A stretch of 64,000 bases of DNA from Siphonodentalium dalli (GCA_032622095.1 CP136064.1:250978484-251042483), one strand, 5' to 3'. Counted from the first letter of the stretch, positions 20,545-33,394 are shown. Notes: generated by a model from the sequence alone, not told the origin. Numbers and translations are program-made.

Positions 20545-21038
20545 AGGCACGTGAGGCCTTAGTTGTCGAAAATATTCATATTTGTTCCAATCACCGTAAA
20601 CAGAAAAACATTAAAACGCATACAGTTTCGTTCATATATACCATTACCATCGCGTAAACAGCATGTTATCATAAAGACCTACTATATTTTACCTAAGCAA
20701 GAGCCTGATTGTGTTACAGAAGACAGCACAATGCTGCTGGCTAATCACACACCAATGGCATAAACGCTCTTTATTCGTTCCATATCAGGAATTCACCAAC
20801 TAAGAACGCTCTTTATGTTTACCATCATAATATAAACAAACACCAGAAAAGTTACTTTTTATGCTTTTGTTTACGTAACAATGGTCAAATATATGACAAT
20901 AACATACTGTTTATGCAATATTTCTTATTTGTATACGGACAAAGTATGTCTACATTTTGTTGTTCTTTCTGTTTGTGGCGGTTTTTGACGGGTGGAAATA
21001 TTTTCACAGGATACCCACCGCCAAGGCCAACCGTACCT
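20545..21038 (+). mobile_element. TTAA-flanked element, 'AGGCACG' family, copy 1 (494 bp)
   Basis: Ends AGGCACGTGAGGCC and GGCCAACCGTACCT, with TTAA at 20541-20544 and 21039-21042. Inside are AACGCTCTTTA repeats in direct order and AAACAGAAAAACATTAAAAC-type sequence. An almost identical inverted copy is at 43413-43905; further copies at 41755 and 48423 form a diverged subfamily. The frames inside (66 and 71 codons) are not shared as protein. Confidence 0.8.
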
Positions 21039-21232
21039 TTAACATGCACACTGATCTGTTTGATCTCAAATATCAGATTTACATATTGCCCTATTTACTA
21101 ATGTTACCACTACATGATCAGAAAATTATGCACAATACACATATCATGGGCTGTTTCTGCCACAGCAGGTAAAATTCATGAAATTGCTAACTATTCATCT
21201 TCAAACATGAGTAGTTTTTACTGCTATTTTAT

Positions 21233-21590
21233 GCAAGGCTTGAAATAGTGTGTCTGTCATTTGTAGAATGAGGTCCCCAGAGGGTCAATTTAATGACGCC
21301 ACCCTGGCTAGCATCACTAAATTCACTCTCGGGGGCTCATTCTGCTTAGGCCTCATCTTCTGGGAAGTATCTAATGTATATCAAATTAGCATTATTTTTA
21401 GCCACTTTTTCTCTTCTGTTCAGTTTCTATATCCCCTAAATTGCAGAAGATAAAATGAATAATCGAGGTGGCTATAATGGGTGAATATCACCACCTTCAA
21501 CTGGGGAACTTAAATCCTATCATAGGTCTCCCATAGTAGTTGAGGCCTCAGCAGAATGAGGTTCCCAGAGGGTGAATTGATGATGATCTT
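21233..21590. repeat. Foldback element, 'GAATGAGG' family, right side truncated
   Basis: Starts AAGGCTTGAAATAGTGTGTC near 21236 and keeps the left hairpin (reduced) and the middle segment. The right hairpin is cut after GGTTCCCAGAGGGTGAATTG. Confidence 0.7.
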
Positions 21591-21746
21591 TGTCGAATGC
21601 TTTTATTTCAAGAGCTCCATGTACAGGTACCTGTTTTATGATGTAGCAATGGACACATGCACTCAAAGGGTTAATACATTATGATTTATTTACATTAGTA
21701 CATCAGTAACTTGATATTGTTGTCATTGCAAATATAGTTTGTTTAA

Positions 21747-21960
21747 TCCTTTCTTACCAAATACTCTTTGGCAAGTAAGTTCATGTGGTAAATGCAGCTT
21801 CCTTAGGACATGCTCAGACAATTAGTTCAACAAATGACTGTTTGTTGAACTAATTATCTAAAGATTTCAATAAACAGGACTTCTTCTGAACATGTATAAT
21901 AGACCATTTCAATCTATTCTTTTATAAATTAATGGGATAACTCATTTAGTATAGAGAGGG
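21747..21960. mobile_element. TTAA-flanked small TIR element (214 bp)
   Basis: TTAA at 21743-21746 and 21961-21964 surround ends TCCTTTCTTACCAAATACTC and (complement of the right end) CCCTCTCTATACTAAATGAG, an imperfect inverted pair. The internal inverted pair TTAGTTCAACAAA / TTTGTTGAACTAA lies near 21819-21851. Related to 12790-13014. Confidence 0.6.
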
Positions 21961-21964
21961 TTAA

Positions 21965-22564
21965 AGTAACTGGTAAATGTACAAGTAGAAAAACTTTGAA
22001 AAAAATCAACCTGAAGATTGTAATCTTCTGCAGCCAGAAAGCCCAGTTCTAATATGAATCGTACGTAACACATAGTGATCCAACCACAGATTCTGTGCCT
22101 CAAATTTGCCTTTTATCGGCGACATACCGCTAAGAATAATTTATGTAACATCATGCAGTGGTCACGGCAGAGAATACATGCAAACTTGACAAGATGTGTC
22201 GTAGATTGTACAATCTTGTCGGGATTCTGGTCATGACTACTTCATTTATTGTTTTCATTAAGCTAACCAACGAAATTGGTCTAAATGAAATTAATAGGCC
22301 CAAATCAGATGAGAATTCTTCGTAAGTTGTGAAGTAGTAACTTTCATTTTTATCGTGATGCTTCATTCGCAATTCCACGCTTTTTTGCTATCTCCACACT
22401 GTTGCTAACCGGAAGTCACGTGACAATTGCTCCAAAATCCATATACATCTTTGAAAAATCACTGATGGATATAGAAAAAAATATATGACGTCATTCACCT
22501 GTGCCTAAGGTATAAACAACCACCTGGTGGTTGCTAATATATTGTAATGTTGCAGTTTGATCAT
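21965..22564. other. No recognised feature
   Basis: A 75-codon minus-strand frame (22151-22378) starts MELRMKHHDKNESYYFTTYE and has no motif I can place. An inverted pair around GACAAGATGTGTCG / TACAATCTTGTCGG lies near 22190-22220. Confidence 0.4.
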
Positions 22565-23035
22565 GAACGCCCGTAGAGATCATATTCCACCAGTACAAAA
22601 CCTGGAAACTTTTTGAAGTTTTGACAGGGAACGTTTATGATAAAGTCGAAAAATAACACAGGGAATATATTTCTTAGTTATCGCTGTAGGTGAAGGTCCC
22701 AACTCGAAATTGCCCGATTTTAGTGACTTTGTGAGCGATTTTGCTTTGTGTTGCTTACAATTATGGAATTTCTCCCGGGTAATTAATTCAATGTTTATTC
22801 TGATAGCGGCTCTCACAAGTTACAGAAAAAACATCCAATATTGAGCTGGGATCACCCCCCTAATGTGAAGTATATTATTGAGGAACAAGTATTAACCAAT
22901 TACATGCATATATTCCCTGCCTTGTTTGTTCAATGTTATAAATCTCCCTGTCAGAACGGGTCAGAACAGGTTTTGTACTGGTGGAATATGATCTCTACCG
23001 GGGTTAGCTGGAGTAGACATTTGTGACATGGTCTA
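22565..23035. mobile_element. Compact long-TIR element (~470 bp)
   Basis: Left terminus GTAGAGATCATATTCCACCA, then GTACAAAACC; right terminus the complement (TTTTGTACTGGTGGAATATG, then ATCTCTACC). Inverted similarity reaches about 110 bp inward to GGGAATATAT. The centre has the CCCAACTCGAAATTG / CAATATTGAGCTGGG pair. This is the uninterrupted relative of 3144-5075. Single termini also remain near 24710-24775 and 52600-52685. Confidence 0.75.
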
Positions 23036-23258
23036 CTGTATGTTCCAGTGTGCTGATGTGTTCAGTCGTTTAAAACAGGAACTCTTACAAGCTTTTTCAA
23101 TTAAAATAACAATCTGTATAAACAGGCTAAACTAATTGAAAGAGCACTTGTATACTGGATGTGAAAACAAATTTCGTATATCTGATGTTGAATGCAGGCA
23201 TGATTAACATATAGCTTGAGAAAGGATTAAGATACTAACTACCTTATCAGATGTGATC
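23036..23258. other. No recognised feature
   Basis: Short AT-rich spacer between two repeat elements. Confidence 0.4.
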
Positions 23259-23550
23259 AAGACTTTTGTGTCTGACATTTGCATAATGAGGTCCCCAGAG
23301 GGTGAATTTGGTGATGCTATCCCACACGCAAGCATCACCAACTTCACCCTCTTGGAACCTCATTCTGCTGAGACTTCAACTGCTATGGGAGAACTAAGAT
23401 CAGATCAAAGCTCCCCAGTTAAAGTTGATAATGTTCACCCATTAGTCACCTCAAATATGCATGAGGGGTAGCTTGTCACTATTAAAATTCACCCTCTGAG
23501 GACCTAATTCTGCGAATGACAGACACACTATTTCAAGGCTTGGATGTGAT
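23259..23550. repeat. Foldback element, 'GAATGAGG' family, rearranged copy
   Basis: A left hairpin (CATAATGAGGTCCCCAGAGG with ACCTCATTCTGC), a short inverted middle segment (AACTGCTATGGGAGA) and a right end ACACTATTTCAAGGCTT near 23543. Part of the middle is in reverse order relative to the 12067 copy. Confidence 0.7.
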
Positions 23551-25122
23551 AATGGGCCTCCATGTACTGTCACATTATTTAAAATCATACAGTATATGAT
23601 GGCTGGTAAATTTTACTCAGGTATACTGTTACATGCACTATCAATGCAAAATGCTTGCTGGGACTTATACTTAAATTGAATAAACAAGTTGGCCAGACAA
23701 ACACAAATGAATGTTCGCATATATGGTAAACATACTTACAAGTACATGTACTGATATACATGTACATAAAACAGGAAAAGAAATCAAGCATAAAATTCAT
23801 TTTGGTATACTGGGTACATGTAATACAATATCTTATTATATGATCCATACATGTACATCAATTATTACATCAATTGAACCCATTCTATACTAACGATAAC
23901 AATTCTACAATAATCTACAACGGTCATTGTATATCAGGAATCATGAGTCATATTTTTTAAATGCGCCAAAATTGTGAGAGAGTTATCAACAGACAGACAG
24001 ACACACACAAACATTTGGCTTTTATATAGATAGATTATAATATGTAAGTAAGTACATGTGTACATAATTAAAATTGGTAAATACACTTATACCACTTATG
24101 TTTGTTTTTATCACCAAAGAGGGTCGCTTATATTCAATTAAGTTCCACAGCTTGAAAAGTATATTCGACATCTAGAGATATGTTTGTTTTTATATACATG
24201 TATGCATACTGGTACTAGTACTGTATACATGTATGAGAGAGAAGTCACTTCTCCCTAGGACAAAAATAGAGAGGTGGCACATTTTAGGTAAAAAAATGTC
24301 TCCCAAGTCAGCCTCTAGGCTTGTCCCTGGTATAATTACTGGTATTTTGATCAGAACCATCCATTAGTGGTATTAAGAACCAGAAGGTTCTGTTAGCCTA
24401 CAGGAGTTAAAATGAGTCTTGATCAATGGAAAATCCATCAGAAGTTTTTTTTAAAGTGTTTTAGAGCAATGTTGCATTAGTTGTGTCAAATGAGCTATAA
24501 ATTACTTTAGGCTCACAAACAAATTCAGTTTGGAATTTGGACTAGCATAATAGGATTTGAACAAGAATGTGTGCACATGGATAATAAATACATGCATGTA
24601 TAAACATGTGTGAGGCCCAGGCACCATGCTACCATTGTGAACAACAATGTGTGCTTCCACATACAAACATTAGATCATATCATGAATCTGAACTTATACT
24701 AAGCCGGTAGAGATCATAGCTGAAACATTGGGAATTTTTTTTATATTCTTACAGGGAAGTTTATAACATTGAAAAAAAAAACAATGCTGGTGTAATACCC
24801 TATATTTCTTAGTGTACTTGTACCTGTTCGGTTATAAAAAGGGCTCTCATACCATACATGTTGTATGGTGAACCAATAACGTACACACGGACAGTACCAC
24901 ATAATGACTGGCTATGTTTACTGAAGATAAACCTTGGCTTTTCAGGGAAGTCGGTCAGAATGCCAAGAAATCCCAACATGAAAGTACAGACAAATATTTA
25001 TTTTGAGGCAGATCTCCGCCTGACATCCACAAGCAGAACACAATCTGCTTTATCCCCATCTTCCTTGTTGACATAATTTAACGAAATGAATTCTTTTAAA
25101 ATGGTTCCCCGAAAAACAAAAG
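23551..25122. other. No gene recognised; TACATGTA-rich
   Basis: Many ACATGTA motifs, a short CAGACAGACACACAC stretch near 23990 and a lone long-TIR terminus around 24710-24780. The 72-codon + frame at 24858-25076 and its minus-strand counterpart show no recognisable motif. Confidence 0.4.
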
Positions 25123-25130
25123 CAATGGAG

Positions 25131-25655
25131 CAGGGTCCGCGCTGGCCAGAAATTAACTTTTGCCAAATGAAAATAATTTTTGCCATATGCTGTTATGAGT
25201 TGCCAAATGCTATCAGTTTCTACAAAAAATTTTCTTTTTTTTGACTATTTCGACAATCCAACAAAACCAACAACATAACATTGCAATTGTAGAAGGGTTT
25301 TTTCGTCAGAAAGGCACATCGAAACAAAGAGGATTAGCTACATTGTATGTAAACACAACAACCAGACATAATAGAAATCCCTCCACCCATCGATACTAAT
25401 GATATCAGATTAAATGCATCTTGATAGGTGATAACTTTTCATAACCTTATACATCTACATGTGTAAATCACCACTAATACCATTAATAATGAAAGAGTTT
25501 CCTGAAACGAATGGTATTGATTGACAAATATTAATAAACTTTCTTGTGGAATCAAAAGTGACTTGCCAAATTTTTTTGTCAAATGATAATATTTTTAGCC
25601 AAATGTGAATTATTTTTGCCATTGGCAAATTTGGCAAGTGGCAGCGCGAACCCTG
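25131..25655. mobile_element. hAT-type MITE, copy 1 (525 bp) with perfect 8-bp TSD
   Basis: CAATGGAG is duplicated exactly at 25123-25130 and 25656-25663. The element starts CAGGGTCCGCGCTGGCC and ends GGCAGCGCGAACCCTG. An 8-bp duplication with CAGGG ends is characteristic of hAT. Subterminal regions repeat TTGCCAAATG-type words many times. No transposase frame. Confidence 0.9.
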
Positions 25656-25663
25656 CAATGGAG

Positions 25664-26388
25664 ATATAGTGTCCAGCAAATCTGAGATTTTGTAAATTTG
25701 ACATCAAATAACTATTTATAATTAATAATCCTTTAAATCAAAGTTCTGATAAATAGAATCTCTAATTGAATCAGGTGGCGCTGGCTAACCTTAACCCTTT
25801 CAGTGCCAAGTCCGATTTTTGTATCAACCCATATTTCCTTGATCATTTTTCAAATTTATTGATTATAATAATGTGATACATTGATGGAAAGAGCTCTAAA
25901 CCCCCTAATTCGACTAATTAAATTAAATGTTGGTCAACCGGACATTGACATACATAAAAAGCAAGTAAGTACATGTACACCAGAGCACAAAATAAATTTC
26001 CCTGATAAATAAACTTTCAAGTCTCCCATATAAGCTGTGTTAAATTGCATGTTTAAAGCCTATCTGATAAGCTTATATAAACCAGTAAGCAGGGTTGTAA
26101 GTACAATATCAACCTGCATCTGACTAGTCACAGGTGTAAACATAAATCATCTGATATCAGGAGATATAGGTCAAGTCATGGTGTCCGAAGGGATAATGGT
26201 GCATTATGTGCCTATTAACAATAATGTGAATGTTAGGTAATACTGTATTAGATACTAAAAGCTCACAGCTTTTAGGGGTTGGGCAGGTCTTCAAAGAGAG
26301 CAAAGTGATCAAACAAGTCTCCTTTGGAGTCTCCCATATCAAACTAAGGTGACAATTTTGTCACAATGTAATTTTGCTTTGGAAAGGT
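25664..26388. other. No gene; a lone MITE end
   Basis: TTAACCCTTTCAGTGCCAAG at 25793-25812 matches the left end of the 17742 MITE subfamily without an obvious right end. Otherwise unassigned. Confidence 0.4.
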
Positions 26389-27346
26389 AACGAGAGGCCG
26401 ATCACGATCGGCAGATGTTAACCCATCCCTTGGCGATAAAAATTTACTATGATCGGAATCATAAATGAGAGTTTTGGTGTTGAATTATAGAGTATACTGT
26501 AAGTACTATTATAGATAAATGTACATAACACAAATTATTGGAATGTATGGGTCACCGGCATTTATATAAGAGAATGCACTGGTACAGGATATGTAATGCT
26601 AAACCACCACACCACAGCCTTGGGTTAAATGTGAAAGGTGTCACCTGAACATGGAATACTTGGGTTAAGTGAGTCCAATTTAAGTTTACAATAATAATGT
26701 GTCAAATTCTACCAACAATATAGTATACAGATAAGCCACCTCACTGCTGACCCATTAATATCAATAATATAGCAGAGCTTCAACAAATCACAGGAATTGT
26801 TTATGTTGAACACTGGTATTAACACTCTATTAAACCAATAACAATTATAATGACCTCAGACCATCTGACGATATAACTCTGCAGCACAGATGTCCAAGTC
26901 TACTGCTAATATCATGTGATGTTTATTGTTGAATCTTTATTTTAAATTAGATACCATAGCCTTCTTTATCAGATTATTTGCACATTGGCATAAAAGACAT
27001 CAGAAAATGATATAGCCTTATCAATAGCTCCAAAGGCATGGCATGGAATTTGTGAATTGGATTTAATGTTGCTCCAAACAGATTTACCATTACATAACAC
27101 AAGATTTTGGACCGATTTAAACAAATTTGATGTGGTGATTCGGGGTACCCTTGGCAGAGTTATAATGGTGTTAGTTTTTCAAATTTTCAAACTCAAAAAA
27201 ATAATTGTTTTTAATTATTTTAAAAAAGTGACACATTGGGAACCTTTTTAATCAACTTGTATCATAATCATCAATATCTAAATAAAAAACAAGTGGTCAA
27301 TCCGGACATCACAATAAGTACCATACTATGGTATAGGTACACATAA
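26389..27346 (+). mobile_element. Pearl/Helitron-like element C (0.96 kb, no long tandem core)
   Basis: 5' end AACGAGAGGCCGATCACGAT with the usual hairpin; 3' end ACAAGTGGTCAATCCGGACA, then the hairpin CCATACTATGGTATAGG and ACATAA. The 150-bp units and ACGG run are missing or reduced. The body from 26.46 kb matches 36.53-37.3 kb at lower identity. Confidence 0.65.
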
Positions 27347-27634
27347 AAAATCAAAATAAATTAAAATCAATCAATAGGGGCAAAGAGTGTGTCAAAATAA
27401 ACCAATATAAAATGAGACATGGTATCAGATGAAAGTATCAGGAATGTTGAGATGTGTTATTCTTTAACTACAGAAATTCATGCAAGTGAATGAGGAGAAA
27501 CCTGGAGATATAACAAAAGAATGATTAATTGAAATTTAAAATGAGAACATCCCTACAAATGAATAATAGACTATTCCAATTAAAACTTTAGAACTGAATG
27601 GGATAGTCCATTGAATCATGAATGGGTTACAGCT

Positions 27635-28195
27635 TCACCACTATCATAGAGCTTTGTGGTATATACAGTGGCTAAAAATAACTAATATTTCAATAAGACA
27701 TCACTTCTGCAGTCTCTCAGAACACTATCTATGCAGTTAAGCTTGCATTACTGGTAGTTAATTGTAATCTACCTGGGTTATCAAAAACTCAAATCTGTTC
27801 AATTCTTGGTTGAAAAAGGGCCATAACTCTGGTATAACAAATCAGATCTAACCCATATTCGAACTCGATCCGTATTTTGAGTTGAGAAACTCACATACAA
27901 AATTTGGTTCCTATCAGTTGAAAAATTGTTGATTTAACGAAGCATTCATGAATTCTATGTCAAAGGGCCATAACTCCATAAAAAAATATCGGATCAAACC
28001 CATATTCGAACTCGATATGTATTTGGTGCTGAGAAATTCATATACAAAATATGTTACGGTCAGATAGAAAATATTTCAGTTATCGTACCATGCGTAAAGT
28101 GTCTACAGACAGACGGATGGACGGACGGACTAACGACGAGTGGTCAATCCGGACAACGACACTATGTTTACCATACTATGGTATGGGTAAACATA
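27635..28195 (+). mobile_element. Pearl/Helitron-like element D, 5'-truncated, abutting E
   Basis: Begins within the conserved body (ACCACTATCATAGAG) without a recognisable 5' end. It has two to three ~150-bp units (27815-28080), a short ACGG run, GAGTGGTCAATCCGGACAAC and the 3' hairpin CCATACTATGGTATGGG, ending TAAACATAA at 28195. The next base begins the 5' end of element E. Confidence 0.7.
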
Positions 28196-30671
28196 ACGAG
28201 AGGCCGATCACGATCGGCAGATGTTTAACCCATACCTTGGCGACAGCGATGAGCTATTTTCATATATCCTTACCCCATCCTTTTCATGAGTGCAAAACTT
28301 TAAACAATTCACACCTTACTATTAATTCACAAGTGAAATCACACTTATTGGGCACCTTGCTCACATTAACACAATGTTAACAGACGTGGCTTTGATTTCA
28401 ACCTATTAGTGACTCCAACACAGATACATGTATGTCTTATAGAGTTATAAGTCTAATTAAGCTCAATCCATAGTCGGAGAGAAGCACCATAGCTGTTAAA
28501 TATCAAATAGTTAAGAAATTAGGTAGATAAACATCATAGCAACTCAATTTATCTATTTATTATATTGGAACATGAGACATTACATATTGTGTGGGTTTTT
28601 TTATTATCATTGCTATTTTTTTGTTCATAATATCTTGTGTCAGCTGCATATTAAAAATTCATAGCAACCTATTAATATTTCACCACTAAAAAACAATCAA
28701 TACCTGATCAACTATAGAAGTGAGGGATGTATAGACTTGGATATAAAATATGATTGCTAATGATTGGATATAAATGTTAATTTTCTTGTAAGTTGATCAT
28801 TAGAAAGATATGTTTGTGAACAGTTTAAATATAATTAAAGTTAAGGTTTATAATATTATCACAACCATTCGATCGAAACCAAAATCTATACAGGTGAAGA
28901 ATGTGTCATGATTATCACAGATGTGATTATTTATAGAGTAATCATGCAAAAAATATTTAGCTATCACATTGTGTCAACAGGATTGGTGAAGGATGTTAAT
29001 ATATTTAAGCAAATAAACCAAATGACACTCACTATGCAGGTTAGAGGTGTGTTATCATAAACTGTGCCAGAACTATAAACATAATCAATGGAAATATTTG
29101 AGTTATCAAATTGGATAGTAAGGGGTTAATCTTACCCAAACTAATGAACTGATAAACACAGAGTAGTCAACAAAATGCATGTCATTGGATTTAGAAACCC
29201 ATACAATAAGTCAGTCTCAAGAATCCCAGCACTGTTAATATTATCCTGTAGCCCAAATGCAATTGAGGGAATTTCAAAATAAGACATATCCTCTAATGAT
29301 GAATTTCAATTGGTCATTTCTTGAAACACTGACTGAACCTGGCTCAAAGTTAAAGTGATAATTTAATATATGTCTATCAGATAATATGAGTCAATCGAAT
29401 GGGTTAATTTTAATCCCAAATTCATGCAAATTAAAAGTGGATCACCATCAACATGTACATAGAATAGGAGAATGATCAAATAAAAAACATCAGAAGACCA
29501 TATGATGTGTGCAGAGGGTTAATCATTTTCAATGACATCATATGATGGAACTAAGGAATGCTGTATTAATTATTTTCTAAGTTATAACAACAGTGTCTCT
29601 GTAAACAATAATGCCATGAACTGCATGGTTTCAACAGAGAACAGAACTGGAATAAAGAGTCTAACATCAATCAAAGTTTGACAGATGTTTATATTAAGTC
29701 TGCAGTCACCAGTGGAACTATCAGGTCACTGTGTCCAAAGCAATAAATTATCTCCTTCCAATAACACAGGTGTGTGTTGTGTCTTGTTCTATTCAAATTT
29801 AATAGTGCATGGAAAAGATGTATGAATTATAAAGGGCCATAACTCTGTTAATATATACCGGATCAAACCCATATTCGCACTTGATCTGTATTTAGGGGTC
29901 AGAAATTCATATACCAAAATTGGTGTCGATCAGATGAAAAATGTTTGAGTCATCCTGGCTTGGATGAATTCTATTTAAAAACAAGAGTGGAAAGGGTTAA
30001 CTAAACAATACCAAAATCCATACAGATGAAGAACGTGCTAAGAAAGACCTAGGTAAGAAATATGAGGCAGATCAGAAGAAAATTGTTTGACTTTGATGCA
30101 TCAGATAGCATTTGTGAGCAGGGTTAATTATTTTCTAAACCGATCAACCAATCGATACCAAAAACTATACAGGTGAGCCATGTGTCATCATAAACCTACG
30201 TACAAAATATGAACACAAAGAGTCAAACAAGGAAATAAATCTAAAAAAAAATCTAATTTTTTTTTTATTTCTGGAAAAAGGGTCATAACTCCTTTAAAAT
30301 TAATCGGATCAAACCCATATTCGAACTCGGTCTGTATTTTCGGCTGTGAAACTCACATACCAAATTTGGTTCCAATCAGATAAAAAATGTTTGAGTTATG
30401 GCAGAATGCGTGAATTCTAAGTTGAAAAAGGGCCATAACTCTGTAACAAAATCTCGGATCAAACCCAAATTCGAACTCGATCTGTATTTTGGGCTGAGAA
30501 ACCCATATACAAAATTTGGTTTCGATCGGATAGAAAATGTTTGAGTTATCGCATTACTCGTAAAGTGTCTACGGACAGACGGACAGACGGACAGACAGAC
30601 GGACCAACGACGAGTGGTCAATCCGGGCAACGACACTATGTTTACCATACTATGGTATGGGTAAACATAAA
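28196..30671 (+). mobile_element. Pearl/Helitron-like element E (~2.5 kb)
   Basis: 5' end CGAGAGGCCGATCACGATCG with hairpin; 3' end CCATACTATGGTATGGGTAA, then ACATAA near 30670. The first half (28196-29800) is a longer unique body than in B or C, partly shared with element A (TTTTCATGAGTGCAAAA; TTGTGTCAACAGGA). The second half has ~150-bp units at 29830-29990 and 30280-30560 and an ACGG/ACAG run at 30580-30605. The 109- and 90-codon frames are repeat-derived. Confidence 0.75.
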
Positions 30672-31127
30672 AAGGTAAAAATAACTAAACTACATGTATA
30701 TTTACATGTATCTGTCCCACTTCAGTTGTATATCATACCAACAACTATACCATTTAGTAATGTATTTAATATTAAATATAATGGCTTCAATTGTGTATTA
30801 TATGTATTCTATATGTGGTATAGTATTATATGAGGATAGGACTTAACAAAAGCCCCTAAGCTTGTTGTATTTAATGTTTGTAATTTTGTTAGGTTTAGTG
30901 CAGACAAAGCCTTTTACTCTCCCATGTATTGGATTTAGCTTGGTGGTCCATTTCAATAGCCAATGAGTGGGCAACCACTCTGAAACGAGTGAACAAGGCT
31001 TTGGTGTGGTGATCCATGGTTAGGTTCAAATATTTGGCCATCCCAAAGGTTTTACTGATCGCTTGGAAGGTTGTAAAGTTTGATGAGTCTTTAATTTTCC
31101 TTCACCACCATGCAATATATTCTTCAT
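30672..31127. other. No recognised feature
   Basis: AT-rich unassigned sequence. Confidence 0.4.
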
Positions 31128-31500
31128 TAAAGTGATGTGAAACACTCTGGTCAGGTGATCAAATAGAATTGGAGAATAATCTTGTTCAAAGTAGTTGTTT
31201 TACAAATATTATATGTAAATTGACAACACACACAATCATTCTTCTATATTAATTTAATGCAATAACTATCAATGGCGAAATCGGTTTCATTAGTTTATCG
31301 CCCATGGATGCGTCCTGAATCGAGTAGTAAATATTTACAATTGAGTATACCCAGTAGTTCAGACGATGTTTTCTTTGGAGTGTTATGGTCGATTTAGTTG
31401 AGATTTTCGGCGATGTTACTAGAATGCTACACTCCTCCGGTTGACATCGCACCTGAATACTAATTTATAAGTTTCACGCACCCGAACAAGTACATAATAC
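31128..31500. repeat. Dispersed ~370-bp repeat, copy 1
   Basis: From AAAGTGATGTGAAACACTC to CACGCACCCGAACAAGT the sequence matches 40308-40655 in the same orientation with scattered differences. The frames inside (67 codons here, 84 at 40.3 kb) do not align along their length, so it is a non-coding repeat. Confidence 0.7.
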
Positions 31501-33353
31501 ATTGTATGTTTTTAAGTTTAGTGCCGAATGCCTTTACCAATTTTGTGGGGTTAAAGGTACTACGGTTTTGCCATACCGGTACATGCATGACCAAATCCAA
31601 ATAAATATTTTTGTCAAAACATTTTCTGACCATAAAATTCTTCGGAATCGATAGTACTAGTAAATGAAGCCAGTATTGGATTGTGGCTATCATAAGGATT
31701 ATACAAAGTGGGTAAGTACATGTTTCACCTCTGGCCGTTGTGACAAGTGGAATTCGACAGTAGTACTACTACTATGATATATTTTATGGGAATCTGTTCA
31801 AGGGTTGTCAGGTTTCAAAAGTTTTCACATATTCATATATATATATCTTTGGTGATCTTCCACATATCGATGCAGGAGATACACCAAATTAAAGGTGCAA
31901 GTATGGTCTAAAGAACTGGGTATGTGGCATTATCTTATGCATAGGGGATATTGATGAATTTTGATCATAAGTGAGTCTATGCTCAATATAGGTCTGATAG
32001 ATATTAACCTTGCATTAAGGTACTATTATATACTCATGGTAGTGTTGTGCACCAGAGGACCTGTGAAGACACATTATGGACTTATTTCAGTAAATAACGC
32101 TGATAAGTTGGTACTCAAACACTATCTCTACTGGAAGAATGTAACAATAATCCACTCACATCGACTGCCATTTTAGAGAACACAATGCCTGAACTATATA
32201 TATATGCACAAATGTAAATATTTTCTCTTTTTTTTCGGGACAATTTATTCGCGATAAACATATGGCAATGATTCCACCAACAAATTTCATTGCATGTACA
32301 TCGTTTATAACAATAAAGCCGTTTCTGCCTATTTTGGTAACAAATTTACGAAGAAAAAAGTTTGGGAAAGATTATTTTCTATTCTGTCCTGGTCATCGAA
32401 TCGGTGTATTGCTTTAAATATACTATCTTGTTTCATATAGAATTATCTATCAATTTATTTATAATGTGAACAAGTTGCAAGATTTCAGATGGAGAGCAAT
32501 AAATATCTAAATTTTTCAACAAAAATGACAATTAGGAATTTACGAAATATAAGTTTAGTTCATGTCACATTTGGTTCTTAACATTTCCAGTGGGACAAAG
32601 TGTTGCTAAATAAGAAATTGTATCTTGTTATTCTAACTCGTTGTCTGGAATCCTGAATTCATCTCTACATGTCAAATAATTCTGCTTTTACACAAAGTGT
32701 GCTATCAGGACTCCCAGAGAAATGGCCTGCATAAAATCCATTTAAACTTCATTAGAAAATCCACAAATCTTTGTAATGCCAATAACATTGCAGGATGTCC
32801 TCATACATGTTGCCATTAAAACAAGATTTTTTTTCGCTCTTGTGGCATCTGGCGCCATTAGAACATTCGAAGCATTCTGTCAATCAATTACAATACTGTT
32901 CCCATTAATTTTGCATGGTACTTTGAATTTATTGGAAGCCTCTTAAAAATGAATTGAAATCAATTCTGAGTCTCAATTTGGTCAATAGCTCTCCACTGAT
33001 GTGGCCTTTTATGAGAAATACCTCGGTGATTACCTCTTTTAATGAGAATTTCCACACGACCAGCAGCAGATGTGATCAGTTTTAGGCAATAATGATTGGG
33101 AATGTTTTTGAACGGCATCGCTAATCCACTTGACATTCATAAATACAGTACTTCAGTCACGGCTAGCTGTGGATTTTAAATCCCGACCATGATGAAAGAC
33201 TGATTCTGAGAAGTAGAATTGCACTTATGACACCGGTTACAGGATTAATTTTCTCACAACTATTAACACTTTGGGAATGTGATTTGGGGGGGCTAACCCC
33301 GGGATTCTCGAAAGGGTCGAAAGACCCTTTCCTTAACCCCTCATTTTTATGCC
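31501..33353. other. Repeat-poor stretch, no gene recognised
   Basis: AT-rich with no foldback or TTAA element that I can see. Frames are at most 77 codons. If the ORF at 33.4-34.2 kb belongs to a host gene on the minus strand, this is its downstream flank. Confidence 0.4.
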
Positions 33354-33359
33354 TTTATT
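33354..33359 (-). promoter_or_regulatory. Polyadenylation signal AATAAA for the minus-strand ORF
   Basis: TTTATT on the + strand reads AATAAA on the minus strand, about 36 bases after the TAA stop at 33395. Further downstream (33305-33335) is a hairpin, AAAGGGTC / GACCCTTT. The position suits a 3' end, but the hexamer is common in AT-rich DNA. Confidence 0.45.
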
Positions 33360-33394
33360 TGAAGAACATAAAAAAAAAAATTTAGTGATGTTAT

